Assembly: GCA_023974075.1 (NCBI GenBank)
Contig: CM043797.1
Coordinates: 27,914,023-27,978,022 of the forward strand
Reading direction: 5' to 3'
DNA from: Chaenocephalus aceratus
Lineage: Eukaryota > Chordata > Actinopteri > Perciformes > Channichthyidae
Length of the DNA stretch: 64,000 nucleotides
Below, piece after piece: positions 1-10,336 of the stretch. Under the pieces are notes generated by a model that ran no database searches, was not told the DNA's origin, and was given only the letters and a program-made list of their open reading frames with translations. Made by a program: the position numbers and the translations under genes. Within the stretch, counting starts at the first letter, position 1. Each line of letters starts with the position of its first letter.

Positions 1-1376
1 TTTAACAAGGAAGCAGCGATGCCAAGCCTTGCCATTAGAAGGACATGTGGTCCGAGTGAGTATGTGGAAGAGGTCTGCGGTGAAGGCTTAATCATTATTT
101 CCCATTTTCCCTAAATTATGACTTTAGTGAGTTAAGCAATTCATTATTTGTATGTGAAAAAGGGAGGATAGCTTGTTTTGTTTTTTTAGACAGGAGCACA
201 TGATTATTGTTTTCTCTATAAAAAAACGAGGTTGTTAATTGAATCACAGCTCTTTCTTCTTCTAAGAAACTCAATGGGATTTCATCTAAATTATCTGCAT
301 GAGTTGAATTGATGTGATTCATTCCTGCAGAATACAATCTTGTCTTGGTAACGTTGTTGCTATTATTTACAGTGGCGTTTTCTCCTGGATCCAAGGGAAG
401 CCAGGCTTCCCCTGTTTTTTCGGATTGTAGTTATAATTTTGATAAATAAATAAAAACACTTTGTTTAGTTTAGGAAATTCTTTGTTGTGTGTTGCTGCCG
501 GTCCGTCTCTCCCCCATTCTCATTGAGTATTTTACAAAGAGTGAAACAGCGCCCCTGTAGATGTTATGGTGAAACAGTAGATTGCACTCTCTGTTAGAGG
601 AGGCCAGCCGAAATTGGCTTCCCTTGGTGAAAAAAAATGGAGGGATTGACAGAGGCGCGGGAAGGTATTTTGAGTGGGGGTGCTGAGGTGCTGGACTCCA
701 GTGAACACTATTACGGGCACTATAGAGCACGCACAAAAGCACTCCCCACACGCAAACACACAGTACACTCGCGACTGTTACAATGAAGGCTCGATAATCA
801 GCTCACGGCATATAGGCAGGGGTAAAGTGCTATTTTTTACGAGTGGGGAGCGGACCTCACCTCCTCTAGGGGGGTCCGGGGGGATGCTCCCCCGGGAAGA
901 TTTTTTTTAAATATTGAAGTTAAAAGCATCAATCTGGTGCACTTTGAGAGCAACATTAAGAGATGATACATCTCTCAACACCCAGATGAAACACAACTGT
1001 AAGCAGATGTTCTTTATCTTTATGGATATTTTACAAATCACTCCCCTTTCAAACTGTATTCTTGTTTTACTGCCATATAGTATTTCATAACTGTTTTTCC
1101 TTTATTCTTTTTTTATAACGATAATGAGACCCACTGAGATAACTTAGACTAAAGTTAACTATCTAAACACTCAGAGAGTCCTTTAGCTCACCTGAGCCTC
1201 TCAGTCTGAGAGGAGAGGACTCTCCTCCAGCTTGTTGTGGAACCAACAGCTCCGTATGTCCGTTACATGGATGTATAATAAGGTCCGTTAGTGTAGCTAG
1301 CTAACCAGATGCTAACAACACGGTCCCTGCTGCTGGCACCGGTCCCTCTCTCTCTCTCACACACACTAAATGCGCT

Positions 1377-1380
<4 letters not shown>
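1..1380. other. Non-coding, repeat-like DNA
   Basis: No open frame here resembles a known protein. The text around 380-420 and 600-640 (AAGCCAGGCTTCCCC and GCCGAAATTGGCTTCCC) looks like pieces of a dispersed fish DNA-transposon family, but I could not find both ends. A short GC-rich hairpin lies at 876-895, with 7-bp arms CCGGGGG/CCCCCGG and a 6-nt loop. The rest is anonymous. Confidence 0.4.

Positions 1381-1464
<84 letters not shown>
1381..1464. repeat. (AC)42 microsatellite
   Basis: Uninterrupted AC dinucleotide run of 84 bp, preceded by a short CT/CA-rich stretch. The apparent Thr-His or Cys-Val frames across it are simple-repeat translations, not genes. Confidence 0.98.
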
Positions 1465-1466
<2 letters not shown>

Positions 1467-1933
1467 TTATTTCCATGCAACTCTCTGATTGGTCTGGTGT
1501 CTTGCCTCTGTTGCATTCACTGAACACGGGAAATTACAGTTCTGTCGTCCTCTCTAGTGTCTTGATGAGGTTCACGTAAAGCACGGTTAATGTATTATAT
1601 TATGGAGGTAGAATTGTCCGGGGCTACTGAAACAACATTCGGGGCAGGCCAAAATATTATTTTACCAACAATGTGGAATTTATTGGCTACATATTACATA
1701 GATTATGCACAGCGGGAGCAGCAATAACCGTCAAATAATAATTCAGACAGGGGAGCTCCGCACCCCCTGCCTGCCGCTAGGGGGTGCTGCAGCGCCCTCA
1801 GCACCCCCCTTCCCGCGCCCATGGGGATTGACCAATCAGATGAGGCTCACGTCATGCCTCTGCCGACCTGTGATTGGTCAGGGCCATGCCAAGCCATGCC
1901 TTGCCTCACAATCCAATCAAATCGCATCAACTT
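1465..1933. other. Non-coding DNA, probably repeat-derived
   Basis: No coding signal. It contains a GC-rich stretch near 1755-1825 and CCAAT-like ATTGG boxes near 1828 and 1872. These may come from a dispersed element, but no boundaries are visible. Confidence 0.35.
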
Positions 1934-2154
1934 AGTGTTGCAGTGACGCGTCCTAAAAGCCGGAAGTAAGCTGCGCTCGGTTTCCCTCGACAAAAAAGCA
2001 ATGGGATTTCTCCATAGGATTTTGGAAGATAGCTCGAAATAAGGTCAGTGGAAAACGAACCTGTTAGATGAATGCACGTTGTGTTCAGCCGGATAATATC
2101 CACATGTCTACCCTACTTTTATAATTTTCGAATCATAAATCTAATCGATAGAAG
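1934..2154 (+). mobile_element. Left half of a TA-flanked MITE (same family as 27481-28202)
   Basis: The sequence aligns by eye with 27481-27720. Shared landmarks in the same order are CAGTGACGCGTCCTAAAA, CGGAAGTAA, TTTCTCCATAGGATTTTGG, ATAGCTCGAAATAA, TTCAGCCGGATAATATCC and CTACTTTTATAATTTT. The terminal TAGAGTGCC of the complete copy is degenerate here (TAGTGTTGC), and no right end follows. It is an old truncated copy with no coding potential. Confidence 0.75.
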
Positions 2155-2697
2155 ATAGATAGCGCCACTGCACCACTCTCACCGCCGTTAGAAAGTAGCA
2201 AGCAACTGAAGCAAGTGCAATTTTGGAGGGTGGAGATTTGGAGTATTTAATCAAAAATAATTGTACTAAACTTCCGCTACAGCAGCAACAACAAATACAA
2301 TCTGATGACAGGCCACTGCCCAAACTGGAGCTGTGTACAGCGAGGAAAAAAGGAGCGAATCGGACGTAAAACGTTAAAGGTCTCCTGATTTAGTTTGTGA
2401 ATTAATGCTTATTAGAGTTTGGGCTGGAGAGTGCGTGCGGACCTGTCGGTTAGATAACAGGCGTGTGTAAGTCCTGCATCTGTATGATACAAATGTGTGT
2501 AAAATGATACCAGGTGCTGTAATCACTCATCTGGTTACGTTATTACATTGACCACCACACCCCCGACCCAAAAGAAAGGACGTATTATTGGCTTCCCCTA
2601 CATTTTTCCCCACGCCACGCTACTGATTATTTATTGAAAAAAGTAATGCATTTTATTTTCATATCCATGCCCTCAATACAGAAGTGTAATGTCTGTC
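2155..2697. other. Anonymous non-coding DNA
   Basis: No gene, RNA or repeat boundary recognised. The stretch ends at the TTA target site of the Harbinger element. Confidence 0.4.
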
Positions 2698-2700
2698 TTA

Positions 2701-2740
2701 CCCCCTAAACGCACCAGGAGCGTCTGCGCCGCGTTACGGC
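2701..2740 (+). repeat. Left terminal inverted repeat of the Harbinger element
   Basis: About 40 bp matching the complement of 8240-8281 with few mismatches. It is preceded by the TTA target duplication at 2698-2700 and followed by very GC-rich, CpG-rich subterminal DNA (to about 2990) containing repeated GCGCAGC motifs. Confidence 0.9.
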
Positions 2741-3660
2741 CGCGCCGCGGCGGTCGTAAGGATCGCGGCCACTCTAGTCAATGGGTGCTGTTCCACCACA
2801 CGCGCCGCGTTACGGCTCAGACGCGTCCCAGAAGCGGCTCGGCGCAGCGCGCAGCGCTCGGCGCAGCGCTTCTCTAAAATTAGGATGAATCCTATTTTTT
2901 GCCGCGGCGCAGCCGTAAGGTAAGGTCGGGCAGGCAGCCCCCCCCTCGCAGGAAGTGGAAAGGTGAGCATCCGGGCCAGGCCCATCCCGCATATATACTA
3001 ATTTAGCAGACCCCCCTCCTTCATCACAACACCTCCACTACGATACGCACAATGGACGACGATTAATGTTTTAAAGTTAATTAATACTTGTAGGTACAGT
3101 ACAGAGCCATTCAGTAGTTTAACATCTTGTGAAAGTCGTTAAAAAACTGTTCAGTAAACTTGCATTTCACAATAAAGTAAGATCTTATTTCCTATATCAA
3201 GATTATAATATTATTATATTATTATTATTTTGTATTTATATTTTTATAAATATTGGTTTTTTAACTATACTTTATCTTGTGAATTTCGCTCAGGGATCAA
3301 TACAGTTGTGTTTAACTCTTTATAATGATATTATATTTTTGTATTATAATTTGTTTTTATTCATGTGTTATAACAACTACCCAAAATACTCTCAATAATG
3401 TTTAAATACAGTATGCTGTGGTGGAAAATCTTGCATTTATAGTCAGATAAATTGTGAGGACAGACAAGAATAATTTGGCAGTCATTTGTCAGACAAAACC
3501 ATTTATTATAAATTGTATTACATACACAGTAGCGCATCCTAGGCGATAGCTGAATGCTAGGCTGACCAATGAATGGGTAAAAAAAAGCAAAGAAAAATAT
3601 GTGAAATCATGTTATTAATCTGAATCTATTCTTTGTTTCAGTCGACATTTGCAAGGCACG

Positions 3661-4508
3661 AAACACAGCTATATGCCGATGACACTGTGATATATGTGCA
3701 TGCCAGCACAAAGCAAAAGGCTGCTGATAAACTGACCTCAGCTTTAGTGCTGATCACTAGCTGGCTACACCGCTCCTGTCTTCAGCTTAATGTCAACAAA
3801 ACAGTTGGAATGTTTTTCACAAAAAGAAAATGCAACATTGTGTCAAATATAAGCATCTCAAGTGAACATATTAACATTGTGCCTCAGGTTAAGTACCTTG
3901 GAATCATTATTGACTCTAATTTAACATTCAAAACACAAGTCAAAAAAGTGACGCAAAGAGTCAAGTTTAGCCTAGCAAATTTTAAATACATAAGAAACAC
4001 AATGACATTGAATTCTGCCAAATTATACATGAATGCCATGATCATGTCACATCTAACATACTGTCTCACAAGCTGGGGTCAAACTAACAGCTCCACACTG
4101 AAGCCACTAGCAACCCTGTACAAACAAACCCTCAAAGTACTGGACCAGAAACCTAACCGCTCCCATCACTGTACCATCCTCAACAAGCATAACATCCTGA
4201 GTTGGGAAGATTTAATAAAGTATAGGAATATCGTTCTGATGTACAAAATCCTGCACAATACAGCCCCTCCACCTCTTAACTCATTGGTTACTCAACGTAA
4301 CAACACCAGACGGACCACTAGAAGCTCCACACGTGGCGACCTATCAGTCCCATTCAGGAAGAGTACTTTTGGTCAGTCATCATTCTCGGTCACAGCAATA
4401 CAAAACTGGAACTCTCTACCGACTCAAATCAAAGACACACATACACATACCACCTTCACAGCTCACTTAAAAACATGGTTCACTGAGAACTACACCTGCA
4501 CACACTAG
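3661..4508 (+). pseudogene. LINE reverse transcriptase, C-terminal half
   Basis: About 280 codons remain open to the stop at 4506-4508. The frame enters at the catalytic YADD box (LYADDTVIYVHA). It then shows the usual blocks after the palm: a Leu/Asn segment ending LNVNKTVGMFF, then VKYLGIIIDSNLTF, the thumb-like segment SHLTYCLTSWGQ, and the C-terminal NWNSLPTQI motif found in CR1/L2-like proteins. The ATG nearest the start lies in host exon sequence, so it is not a real start. The fingers, N-terminal palm and endonuclease are absent through 5' truncation, so the fragment cannot be active. Confidence 0.9.
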
Positions 4509-4849
4509 TCTGTGTTAAGTATGGCGTGAGTGTTACATGTTGTGATTATGGATGTTGCCCCTCGTTTCTGTGATGTGATTGTGATGTGCTATATGTGACA
4601 TGTACTGTATATAGTAACGTGTGTTGTTTATTGTTCTCTTTTATCCTCTTTATTTTATTTTATATATTTTCTTATAACTAATGCTGTTGATATATTGTAA
4701 TTTTAAGGGTGTCTATTACCATCTGGCCGGGGACAACGGCTGGAAATTAGCCATGTCGGCTAAAGCTGCTCCATTTACTGTTTTTGTGACAGTTCATCGA
4801 TGGGGACTGTCCACGACACTATAAATAAATAAACTAAACTAAACTAAAC
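3661..4849 (+). mobile_element. 5'-truncated CR1/L2-type LINE inserted in the MADF exon
   Basis: The insertion starts within the reverse transcriptase (next feature). It continues through a 3' UTR with the fish LINE tail text CTGGCCGGGGACAACGGCTG and GACTGTCCACGACACTATAA, and ends in an (ATAA)/(ACTAA)n tail at about 4819-4849. The host exon reads continuously if 3661-4849 is removed (AAGGCACG joined to ATGGAAG), which fixes both borders to within about 4 bp. The flanking duplication is at most 3-4 bp (ACGA-like), so it may have been trimmed or may reflect blunt integration. The clade call (CR1/L2 group) rests on protein style and tail and is tentative. Confidence 0.88.
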
Positions 4850-5893
4850 GATGGAAGTCACTCCGGGATGCTTTTGTTAAAAACAGGAAGAAATCTCTCC
4901 CAAGTGGATCTGCAGGCGGCACGCAAAAGGGCTGGAAGTATACAGACATAATGTCCTTCCTTTTGCCCTATGTACAGCAAAGGAGGTATGTATGCACATA
5001 TTTTAATTTATATAATTTTGTAATTTGTGATGATGTATTGCAAAAGGTATGAAAGACTTTATTTTAAATTACATAAATATGTTCCTATTGCATAAATTAA
5101 TCCCCAGAAAAAAGGTTTTAATTGTTTTCATGTTGTTTCTTTTCATATAGTTCAAAAAGCAGCTTGAGCAATCCTTCCCCTGTAGAAGACATGGAGAGAG
5201 CATCTACACCCCTGTCATTGGAAACAGAGGAACATGCCAGGACAGCATGTGGATCTCCAGCCCCACCACCTCTGGTACCCACAACCTCTGCAGAGAGGCA
5301 AAGGCCCTCTAGGTCCCGTAGCCCCAGGGATCCCATTTCCACACCAGCAGCGGCCCAGCGTTCCACACGGGACACAAGGAGGAGGCCACAGAGCACAGAC
5401 CTTGGAGAGCAGCTGATATCTCTACTGCAGGAACCTCCAACTGCACCACACATGCCAGACTCAGAATTAGAGGAGTCATACTACTTTGCTCTCAGTCTTG
5501 TGCCCATGTTGCAAAGACTGGACAAAGACAGAAAACATCAGGCAAAAATCTCTATTTTAAACACCATCCACAACTTGGAAAGAGACACCCAACACCAGCA
5601 ACATTGGCAGCCCATTGACCATCCCCCCGCCACTCAACATTCCATTCACACCTCCAGGCCAGTAGCCTTTCGGCCAAGTGTACCCCAACCCCCACGCGCC
5701 CAATCAACACCTACAAGGCCATCAGACATGCTGTCCTCCAGCAGTAGCTCAGCTTGGCAGGAGTCTTTTTACGAACAATAGTTGAGCAATTGAGTTCATT
5801 GTTTTTTTTACTGTAAATAGTTACTTTTTTTGTGTTGATTGTTTATATTTGATGTTTCTGTTTAAAGTGTTGTTTGGGGTGAAATTGTTAAAA

Positions 5894-5908
5894 AATAAAA
5901 CCTTTATT
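5894..5908. terminator. Converging poly(A) signals of the two Harbinger genes
   Basis: AATAAA on the plus strand at 5894-5899 follows the MADF-BESS stop at 5781. AATAAA on the minus strand (TTTATT, 5903-5908) would serve the opposed transposase gene. The hexamers are 3 bp apart, so the two transcripts end tail to tail in a very compact region. Confidence 0.65.
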
Positions 5909-5949
5909 ACATTTGTGGTCAGTGATGTATTGTCTGTGAAATGAGCATT

Positions 5950-6257
5950 TGACCTAAGTGCAACAGCCAGTCTCTGCTTGGGTTCAATGGCAGCTCTGTA
6001 ATTTGTGGATTGTCTGGTCAGTTCAGGGCCCAGGAGGGACATCAGTTCATCCATCTGCTCTGCACTCATCCGAAAATATTGGTGATGTTGTTGGCTGTCC
6101 AGCCTCAGCTCAGCCACGAGGTGATGAAAATCACCTTGTTGTCTCCTTTGCTGGTTGAGGGGGTGCACCCAAAACCGGCTCCCCCTCCTCCCCCCATCCC
6201 CCCATAGTCTTTCAAGTAGGAGAATACATGCCAGCGTTCTCCTCCGGTTTACAGGCA
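5950..6257 (-). pseudogene. HARBI1-type Harbinger transposase, N-terminal exon only
   Basis: The reverse strand encodes about 100 residues matching the conserved N-terminus of PIF/Harbinger nucleases: FWVHPLNQ, a Q-rich GDFHHLV stretch, LRLD, HHQYFRMSAEQMDELM, LGPELTRQSTNYR and EPKQRLAVALR. This segment normally precedes the DDE nuclease domain. A TTTACAG acceptor-like site sits just upstream on the minus strand (about 6258-6264), so this is an internal exon start rather than a true ATG. After LAVALR the frame runs into unrelated codons, and within 50 bp meets the poly(A) signal. All DDE catalytic exons are therefore missing, apparently by internal deletion. Function is known from the family; here it is dead. 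Confidence 0.88.
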
Positions 6258-6477
6258 CTGTAAATTATATATATATAGAATCATTATGATGATGAATGCA
6301 TATTTTTTTACCACTAAAATACAGCAACACATCTTTGATTCATGTCGTTTATAACTGGAATATTACAATTATTATTAACTGTGTCTGTAGTCTACAACAC
6401 AACATAGGAAATAACAACAATAAACACGATTTAAACAGACACAAACATAAACTATTTAACTACGTAGCCTACTTACT

Positions 6478-6992
6478 TGTAGAAGCACAAATGTCCAGGA
6501 AATATTCCAAAATCAACAACAACTGCGAGGCTAACATCAAAGACATTTATACCAGATACAAAGGGAAGTGGGAACAGGAAGCACTTGGGGGAGTAGTAGA
6601 AGAGAACAGAGCATTAACAGCAGGATAACATTGGGTCACTCTGGATTAAACTCATCACTGCATCTGATTGGAAAACATCCAAATGGCAATTGTGATGGTT
6701 ACCAACAACCAGAGACAATACATCATGTATTTGTTAGCTGCCCGGAATATACAAGGCAAAGACTCATTCTGAAAACTGCAGTGGAACAACTCAACATCAA
6801 GGACATGGATTTCAAGTCAATATATGTAAAGTAAATCAAGAAATGAAGCAAACAAGCTGATCTTCAAATTCCTCAAAAGCACTAGTTTGAGGATAAGGAT
6901 TTAATATGAACATTTAATAACTCAACAGTAGGTGGCGATATATGCTCCAAGTGGAAGCGATTCGCCATTAAAGAGAAGAAGAAGAAGAAGAA
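6478..6992 (+). mobile_element. 3' end of an I/Nimb-like LINE with (GAA)n tail
   Basis: A short frame at 6624-6831 reads LGHSGLNSSLHLIGKHPNG, then a Cys/His segment (C-x2-Y-x6-HH-x4-C, where family members have a second Cys). It resembles the C-terminal zinc-knuckle region of LINEs that carry RNase H. The sequence then passes ACAGTAGGTGGCGATATATG and ends CCATTAAAGAGAAGAAGAAGAAG, a tail form common on such fish LINEs. The left border abuts TACTTAC, which on the minus strand is a GTAAGT splice donor of the host transposase gene. The clade is a tentative assignment. Confidence 0.7.
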
Positions 6993-7048
6993 CTGCAGGC
7001 TGCACACACGACGCTCCGCTTCCGCAACGTTTTGAAACGCGCCTGGGC

Positions 7049-8114
7049 TGAAGTCGAATAGTCCATTTAGCTTAGGAACCTTCCTAAAGGAGTGAAATGA
7101 CCCGGAAGTCCCTCAGTGGCAGCCATGATAAGTGCCGTTCGAATTCTCTAGAATGATGAGAATGATAGGAAAGGAGGTTTCAAACTTCCTTTATAACCTC
7201 CTTTAGCTTAGGAACCACTGGACCTCCCTAACTGACAGGAGAAGCGAAAATGCTGCCCCACAATGCCTTGCAGCCGCAGCATTTGCCGTCACTCAACAGT
7301 CGGCCGTTCACGGAAACAACCGATTATGACCGAGAAATGATATCATGAAAGTTACGGTGCTTATTAAGCATTTTAAAACATAGGTGGTAAGTTGTCAAAG
7401 TGCTTTGTTTTGAACGTTCATCAGTATTATAATCAAAAAGAGAAATATGAACGTTAGTTTTCACTGAAATTATCAAATAAAGTCAACATTTCAGTCTTTA
7501 CTGAGCTGTGTGGGGTTTGTTCAACTTCTAAAAGATGTTTGAATGGTGATATACACAGTGATAGATGGTAAGGACTAACGTTTATAATAAATACATTTGT
7601 ATTGATTTTAATACCTTTAGTTCATACAATCATACATAGGCCTATTGGGATCATTTGTATTAATGTGGACCGGAGGGAGAGGGGGACGAGCAGAAGTTTC
7701 ACTTTCCTTTTGTATTTCAATTCCAACTTTGGTCCTGAAGAATATGTTTCTTTGTTGTCTACGTTCATAAAGCAAAGCAGCAGCATCAGAGCACGGTGCA
7801 GAGTCTCTAGATGAGTTCACAGTAGTCCCTCGTTCTTATTAAACATCCATGTTGTAGTCCGCTGTATAGAAAACTGTGGTTTCCATGGTTTCCCCACAGC
7901 AGCAGACGCACACAATGACGTCCGATGGCGCATCATAAACACGTCGGATAGTGAAAGTGCATTCGGATTTTCTAAAGTACCGCAGTCTCTTCTCCTAAGT
8001 CCTTTTGAATTCTCCTATCCACTATCCCTTAACCCCGTGACGTTTCACTCAGAGGTCAAGGAATAGACGATAGGGTTAGAACTTAGGAGCTGATTTTTAA
8101 ACTATCCGACTGCA
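7049..8114. mobile_element. hAT-like non-autonomous element (MITE) nested in Harbinger
   Basis: The ends TGAAGTCGAATAGT (left) and the complement of TGCAGTCGGATAGT (right) match at 12 of 14 positions. They are flanked by GCCTGGGC (7041-7048) and GCCTTGGT (8115-8122), an imperfect 8-bp duplication. Both ends continue into AGCTTAGGAACC/TCCTAAG-type subterminal motifs. An 8-bp duplication suggests hAT, but the match is only 6 of 8. No transposase frame lies inside; the interior is anonymous. Confidence 0.55.
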
Positions 8115-8128
8115 GCCTTGGTGTGTTA

Positions 8129-8284
8129 GGTCGCAGGAGGAGGTCGCAGCATGGCGCAGCCGTAGCGCAGCGTGGCGCAGACGCTCCTGGTGCGTTTAGG
8201 GGGTTAGGTCGCAGGAGGAGGGCGCAGCGCGGCGCAGCCGCAACGTAACGCGGCGCAGACGCTCCTGGTGTGTTTAGGGGGTTA
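8129..8284 (+). repeat. 78-bp tandem duplication of the Harbinger right end
   Basis: Two consecutive 78-bp units (8129-8206 and 8207-8284) each begin GGTCGCAGGAGGAG and end TTTAGGGGGTTA, so each carries a complete terminus plus TTA. The text just before (CCTTGGTGTGTTAGG) may be the remnant of a third. Only the outermost copy is paired with the left TIR by the TTA flanks. Confidence 0.88.
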
Positions 8285-10281
8285 CAGTAGCTCATGTCTT
8301 AATAATTGACTAATACAAATCTGCTCATGTCTCCAGTGATATCGTCAAATGTGTTTAAAATGCATGTGCATCTTATTTCCAATTATCCCTCTTCAGTTGA
8401 CTGTGTTTTAGACAGAAACATAGAGCTCTAAATACATTATATTTTAACTTAGTAATGAGAGTATTATTGTTATTGCATGGGTCATGTATTAAGCTGATTC
8501 TTTTGTAAATGTTTTGTATATTTGGTTAATGGATATGTGCCATAGGGATGACATGAGAAATCCTATTTCAGTACTAAACAGATGCCAACCTTCTGAAAAT
8601 GTGACGGAACATGTTTTTCTACAGTGACACAGTTACCGGGGGTCTCGAGAACAACCCCCTCCTGTCATCCTCAAAGCACGCAGTTAGGCAACCATCAATG
8701 ACTCAGTGGGACTCTTCTTGTGTTAACCCTGGTAATGCTACATGACATTGTTGACAACTATATGTCCAGTAAAGTGACATTTCTAGTGTGTGGCATATTT
8801 GCAGTGTATTCATAATGTGCTTAAGACAGGAGAGTGGACATAGGTTTAAAGCAAAACATAAACTCACCTATACCACACACTTTCCAACGCACACATTTTT
8901 GCATTTTTCTATATTTAGTGAATCAGAGCCAATGTAATTGTTGTATGTAAGATACTCTAGAATAATGGGATGTAAGGATTTAGTTTCACATGTTTGTTCT
9001 TTGAAACCAGCTTTTTGGTGTGCCTGAGAAAAAGGAAATAAAGGTTTAGGATCTGGGATTACTCAGAGCTGATCCTTTAAATGTTAATACAATGCAGACA
9101 AATCAATTAAAAAGCGAAACATGTCCTTCCCAGTTTCACAACATCTTGTAGTTTATTAATAGATAAGATAATCACTCTAATCATGCTTTGCATCACAGAT
9201 CCCACCTGGGAGATACAATTATTGATATGCACCAACTGATTTTGACACTGTAGTAATAAAAATGAATGGACAAACCTCTCTCCAAAAAAAGACACCAAAG
9301 CAACAATTAGTTTGTATGTATAGCAAGGCCAGTCTCACTAGTCAAGCATGTGTTTTCTGAGATTGGTAGCCCCACAATGTCTTCTTTAGGTCTGAGAGCA
9401 ATTTATAAAGCTCTACTTTTGGTAGCAACAGGCCTGATCTTAGATCAGTGTCTTAAGTGCTTCGTCTAGCAGATCTCGTTCATCATTCAGCGTACACACT
9501 GACCCTTTTTCAGCAGCCAACAAGGCTTAATGCCAGGTTCAGGCAAAGCTAGGCAGCAGTGGACCCAGGTGCAAGGATGTTTTGTGTTCCCATCGCCAAC
9601 ACATCCCCCACCACACTCCCCTGCCTGCTTCACATAGAGAGGCAGAATGCATTTTATTTTGGAGGAGGTGCCGTGCGGCGTCCCACGGGGCCTTGTGAAC
9701 AGGAGCAGCTGAACTGCCCTGCAGATTTCCCCGATATCTCAATCACTGGTGGAATACGAGGGGGAAAATAAGGAGCACATAACACACTGTAGGGAAGGCA
9801 AGAGTCGTTCAGAGATAAGAGGGACAGACTTGTTAACTGTAAGGTGTTCACTCTCAAGACCAGCTAGGAAAATCATGTTGAGAAGGCAGCAACAATCAGC
9901 CTGCTGTGTGACTGAAAGCTTGTTCCTGTAGCGGGTCTTGATATAAAACACGTACAATTGTACAACTGTGCTTGTACCCCTGTGTTGTGCTCTGCACTCC
10001 TGTTTGTATTTAATAGACATCAGAAACGACTTACTCCCGGGCGCCACACTCTCCGGTTTCTTGCTCTCTCACAGTCCCTCGTTCTCTTTCATCTGAATCT
10101 CTTCCTATCACACACTTACTTGGATCAGCTTGTAAACACATATTTCCTACCACTCTCGTTCAAAGACATGTGGAGATATAATCTGCATGAACACATACAA
10201 GAAAGGTTGCACCATTGTTGGTCCTTTTTCAACATACGTACTTTATCATCTGTCGTGTCATAATAAGGTTGCTTTTGCAAG

Positions 10282-10282
<1 letters not shown>
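8285..10282. other. Anonymous non-coding DNA
   Basis: About 2 kb without a recognisable gene or element. Short open frames (for example near 9540-9860) have no family resemblance and overlap on both strands, which argues against coding. Confidence 0.45.

Positions 10283-10334
<52 letters not shown>
10283..10334. repeat. (TG)26 microsatellite
   Basis: Pure TG run of 52 bp. Confidence 0.98.

Positions 10335-10336
<2 letters not shown>

Larger units (their letters stand above)
3052..5781 (+). pseudogene. MADF-BESS partner gene of Harbinger transposon, broken
   Basis: This is the Myb/MADF-like DNA-binding partner that Harbinger elements carry beside the nuclease. An ATG at 3052 follows a TATATA-like box and opens only four codons before TAA at 3064, so most of exon 1 (the first MADF helices) appears deleted. 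The next exon begins after a clear acceptor (pyrimidine tract and CAG, ending 3641), is interrupted at 3660 by a LINE, and resumes at 4850 with the MADF core RWKSLRDAFVKNRKK and GWKYTDIMSFLLPYV. It ends at an AG/GTATGT donor (4985/4986). The last exon starts after the ATAG acceptor at 5150 in matching phase. It has a Ser/Pro/Arg-rich linker, a BESS motif at about 5473-5577 (YYFALSLVPMLQRL followed by a basic helix) and stops at 5779-5781. BESS motifs mediate protein-protein contacts; the role in transposition is family knowledge. Confidence 0.85.
2701..8281 (+). mobile_element. PIF/Harbinger DNA transposon, degenerate, with nested insertions
   Basis: Terminal inverted repeats begin CCCCCTAAACGCACCAGGAG on the left and end with the complement on the right. 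Both are flanked by TTA (2698-2700 and 8282-8284), the 3-bp target duplication typical of PIF/Harbinger. The inverted similarity continues into GCGTCTGCGCCGCGTTACGG. Inside are the two genes that define the superfamily: a MADF-BESS DNA-binding partner on the plus strand (3052-5781) and the start of a HARBI1-type nuclease on the minus strand (5950-6257). They converge on overlapping poly(A) signals. Three younger elements lie inside: a LINE at 3661-4849, a LINE at 6478-6992 and a MITE at 7049-8114. The first exon of the partner gene and the catalytic exons of the transposase are missing, so the copy cannot be autonomous. Borders and superfamily are read directly; the order of events is inferred. 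Confidence 0.92.

Noticed and set aside
1370..1579. Open frames across (CA)n arrays here and at 14543, 19832, 31672, 33536 and 41194
   Set aside because: Thr-His or Val-Cys repeats are translations of dinucleotide repeats; no flanking domain supports a gene.
3633..3660. ATG at 3633 as the start of the reverse-transcriptase frame
   Set aside because: These codons lie in the intron and exon of the interrupted Harbinger gene; the LINE begins at 3661 without its own start.
4086..4508. Considering the LINE C-terminus as a domesticated host gene
   Set aside because: It is followed directly by a LINE 3' UTR and tail and sits inside another transposon.
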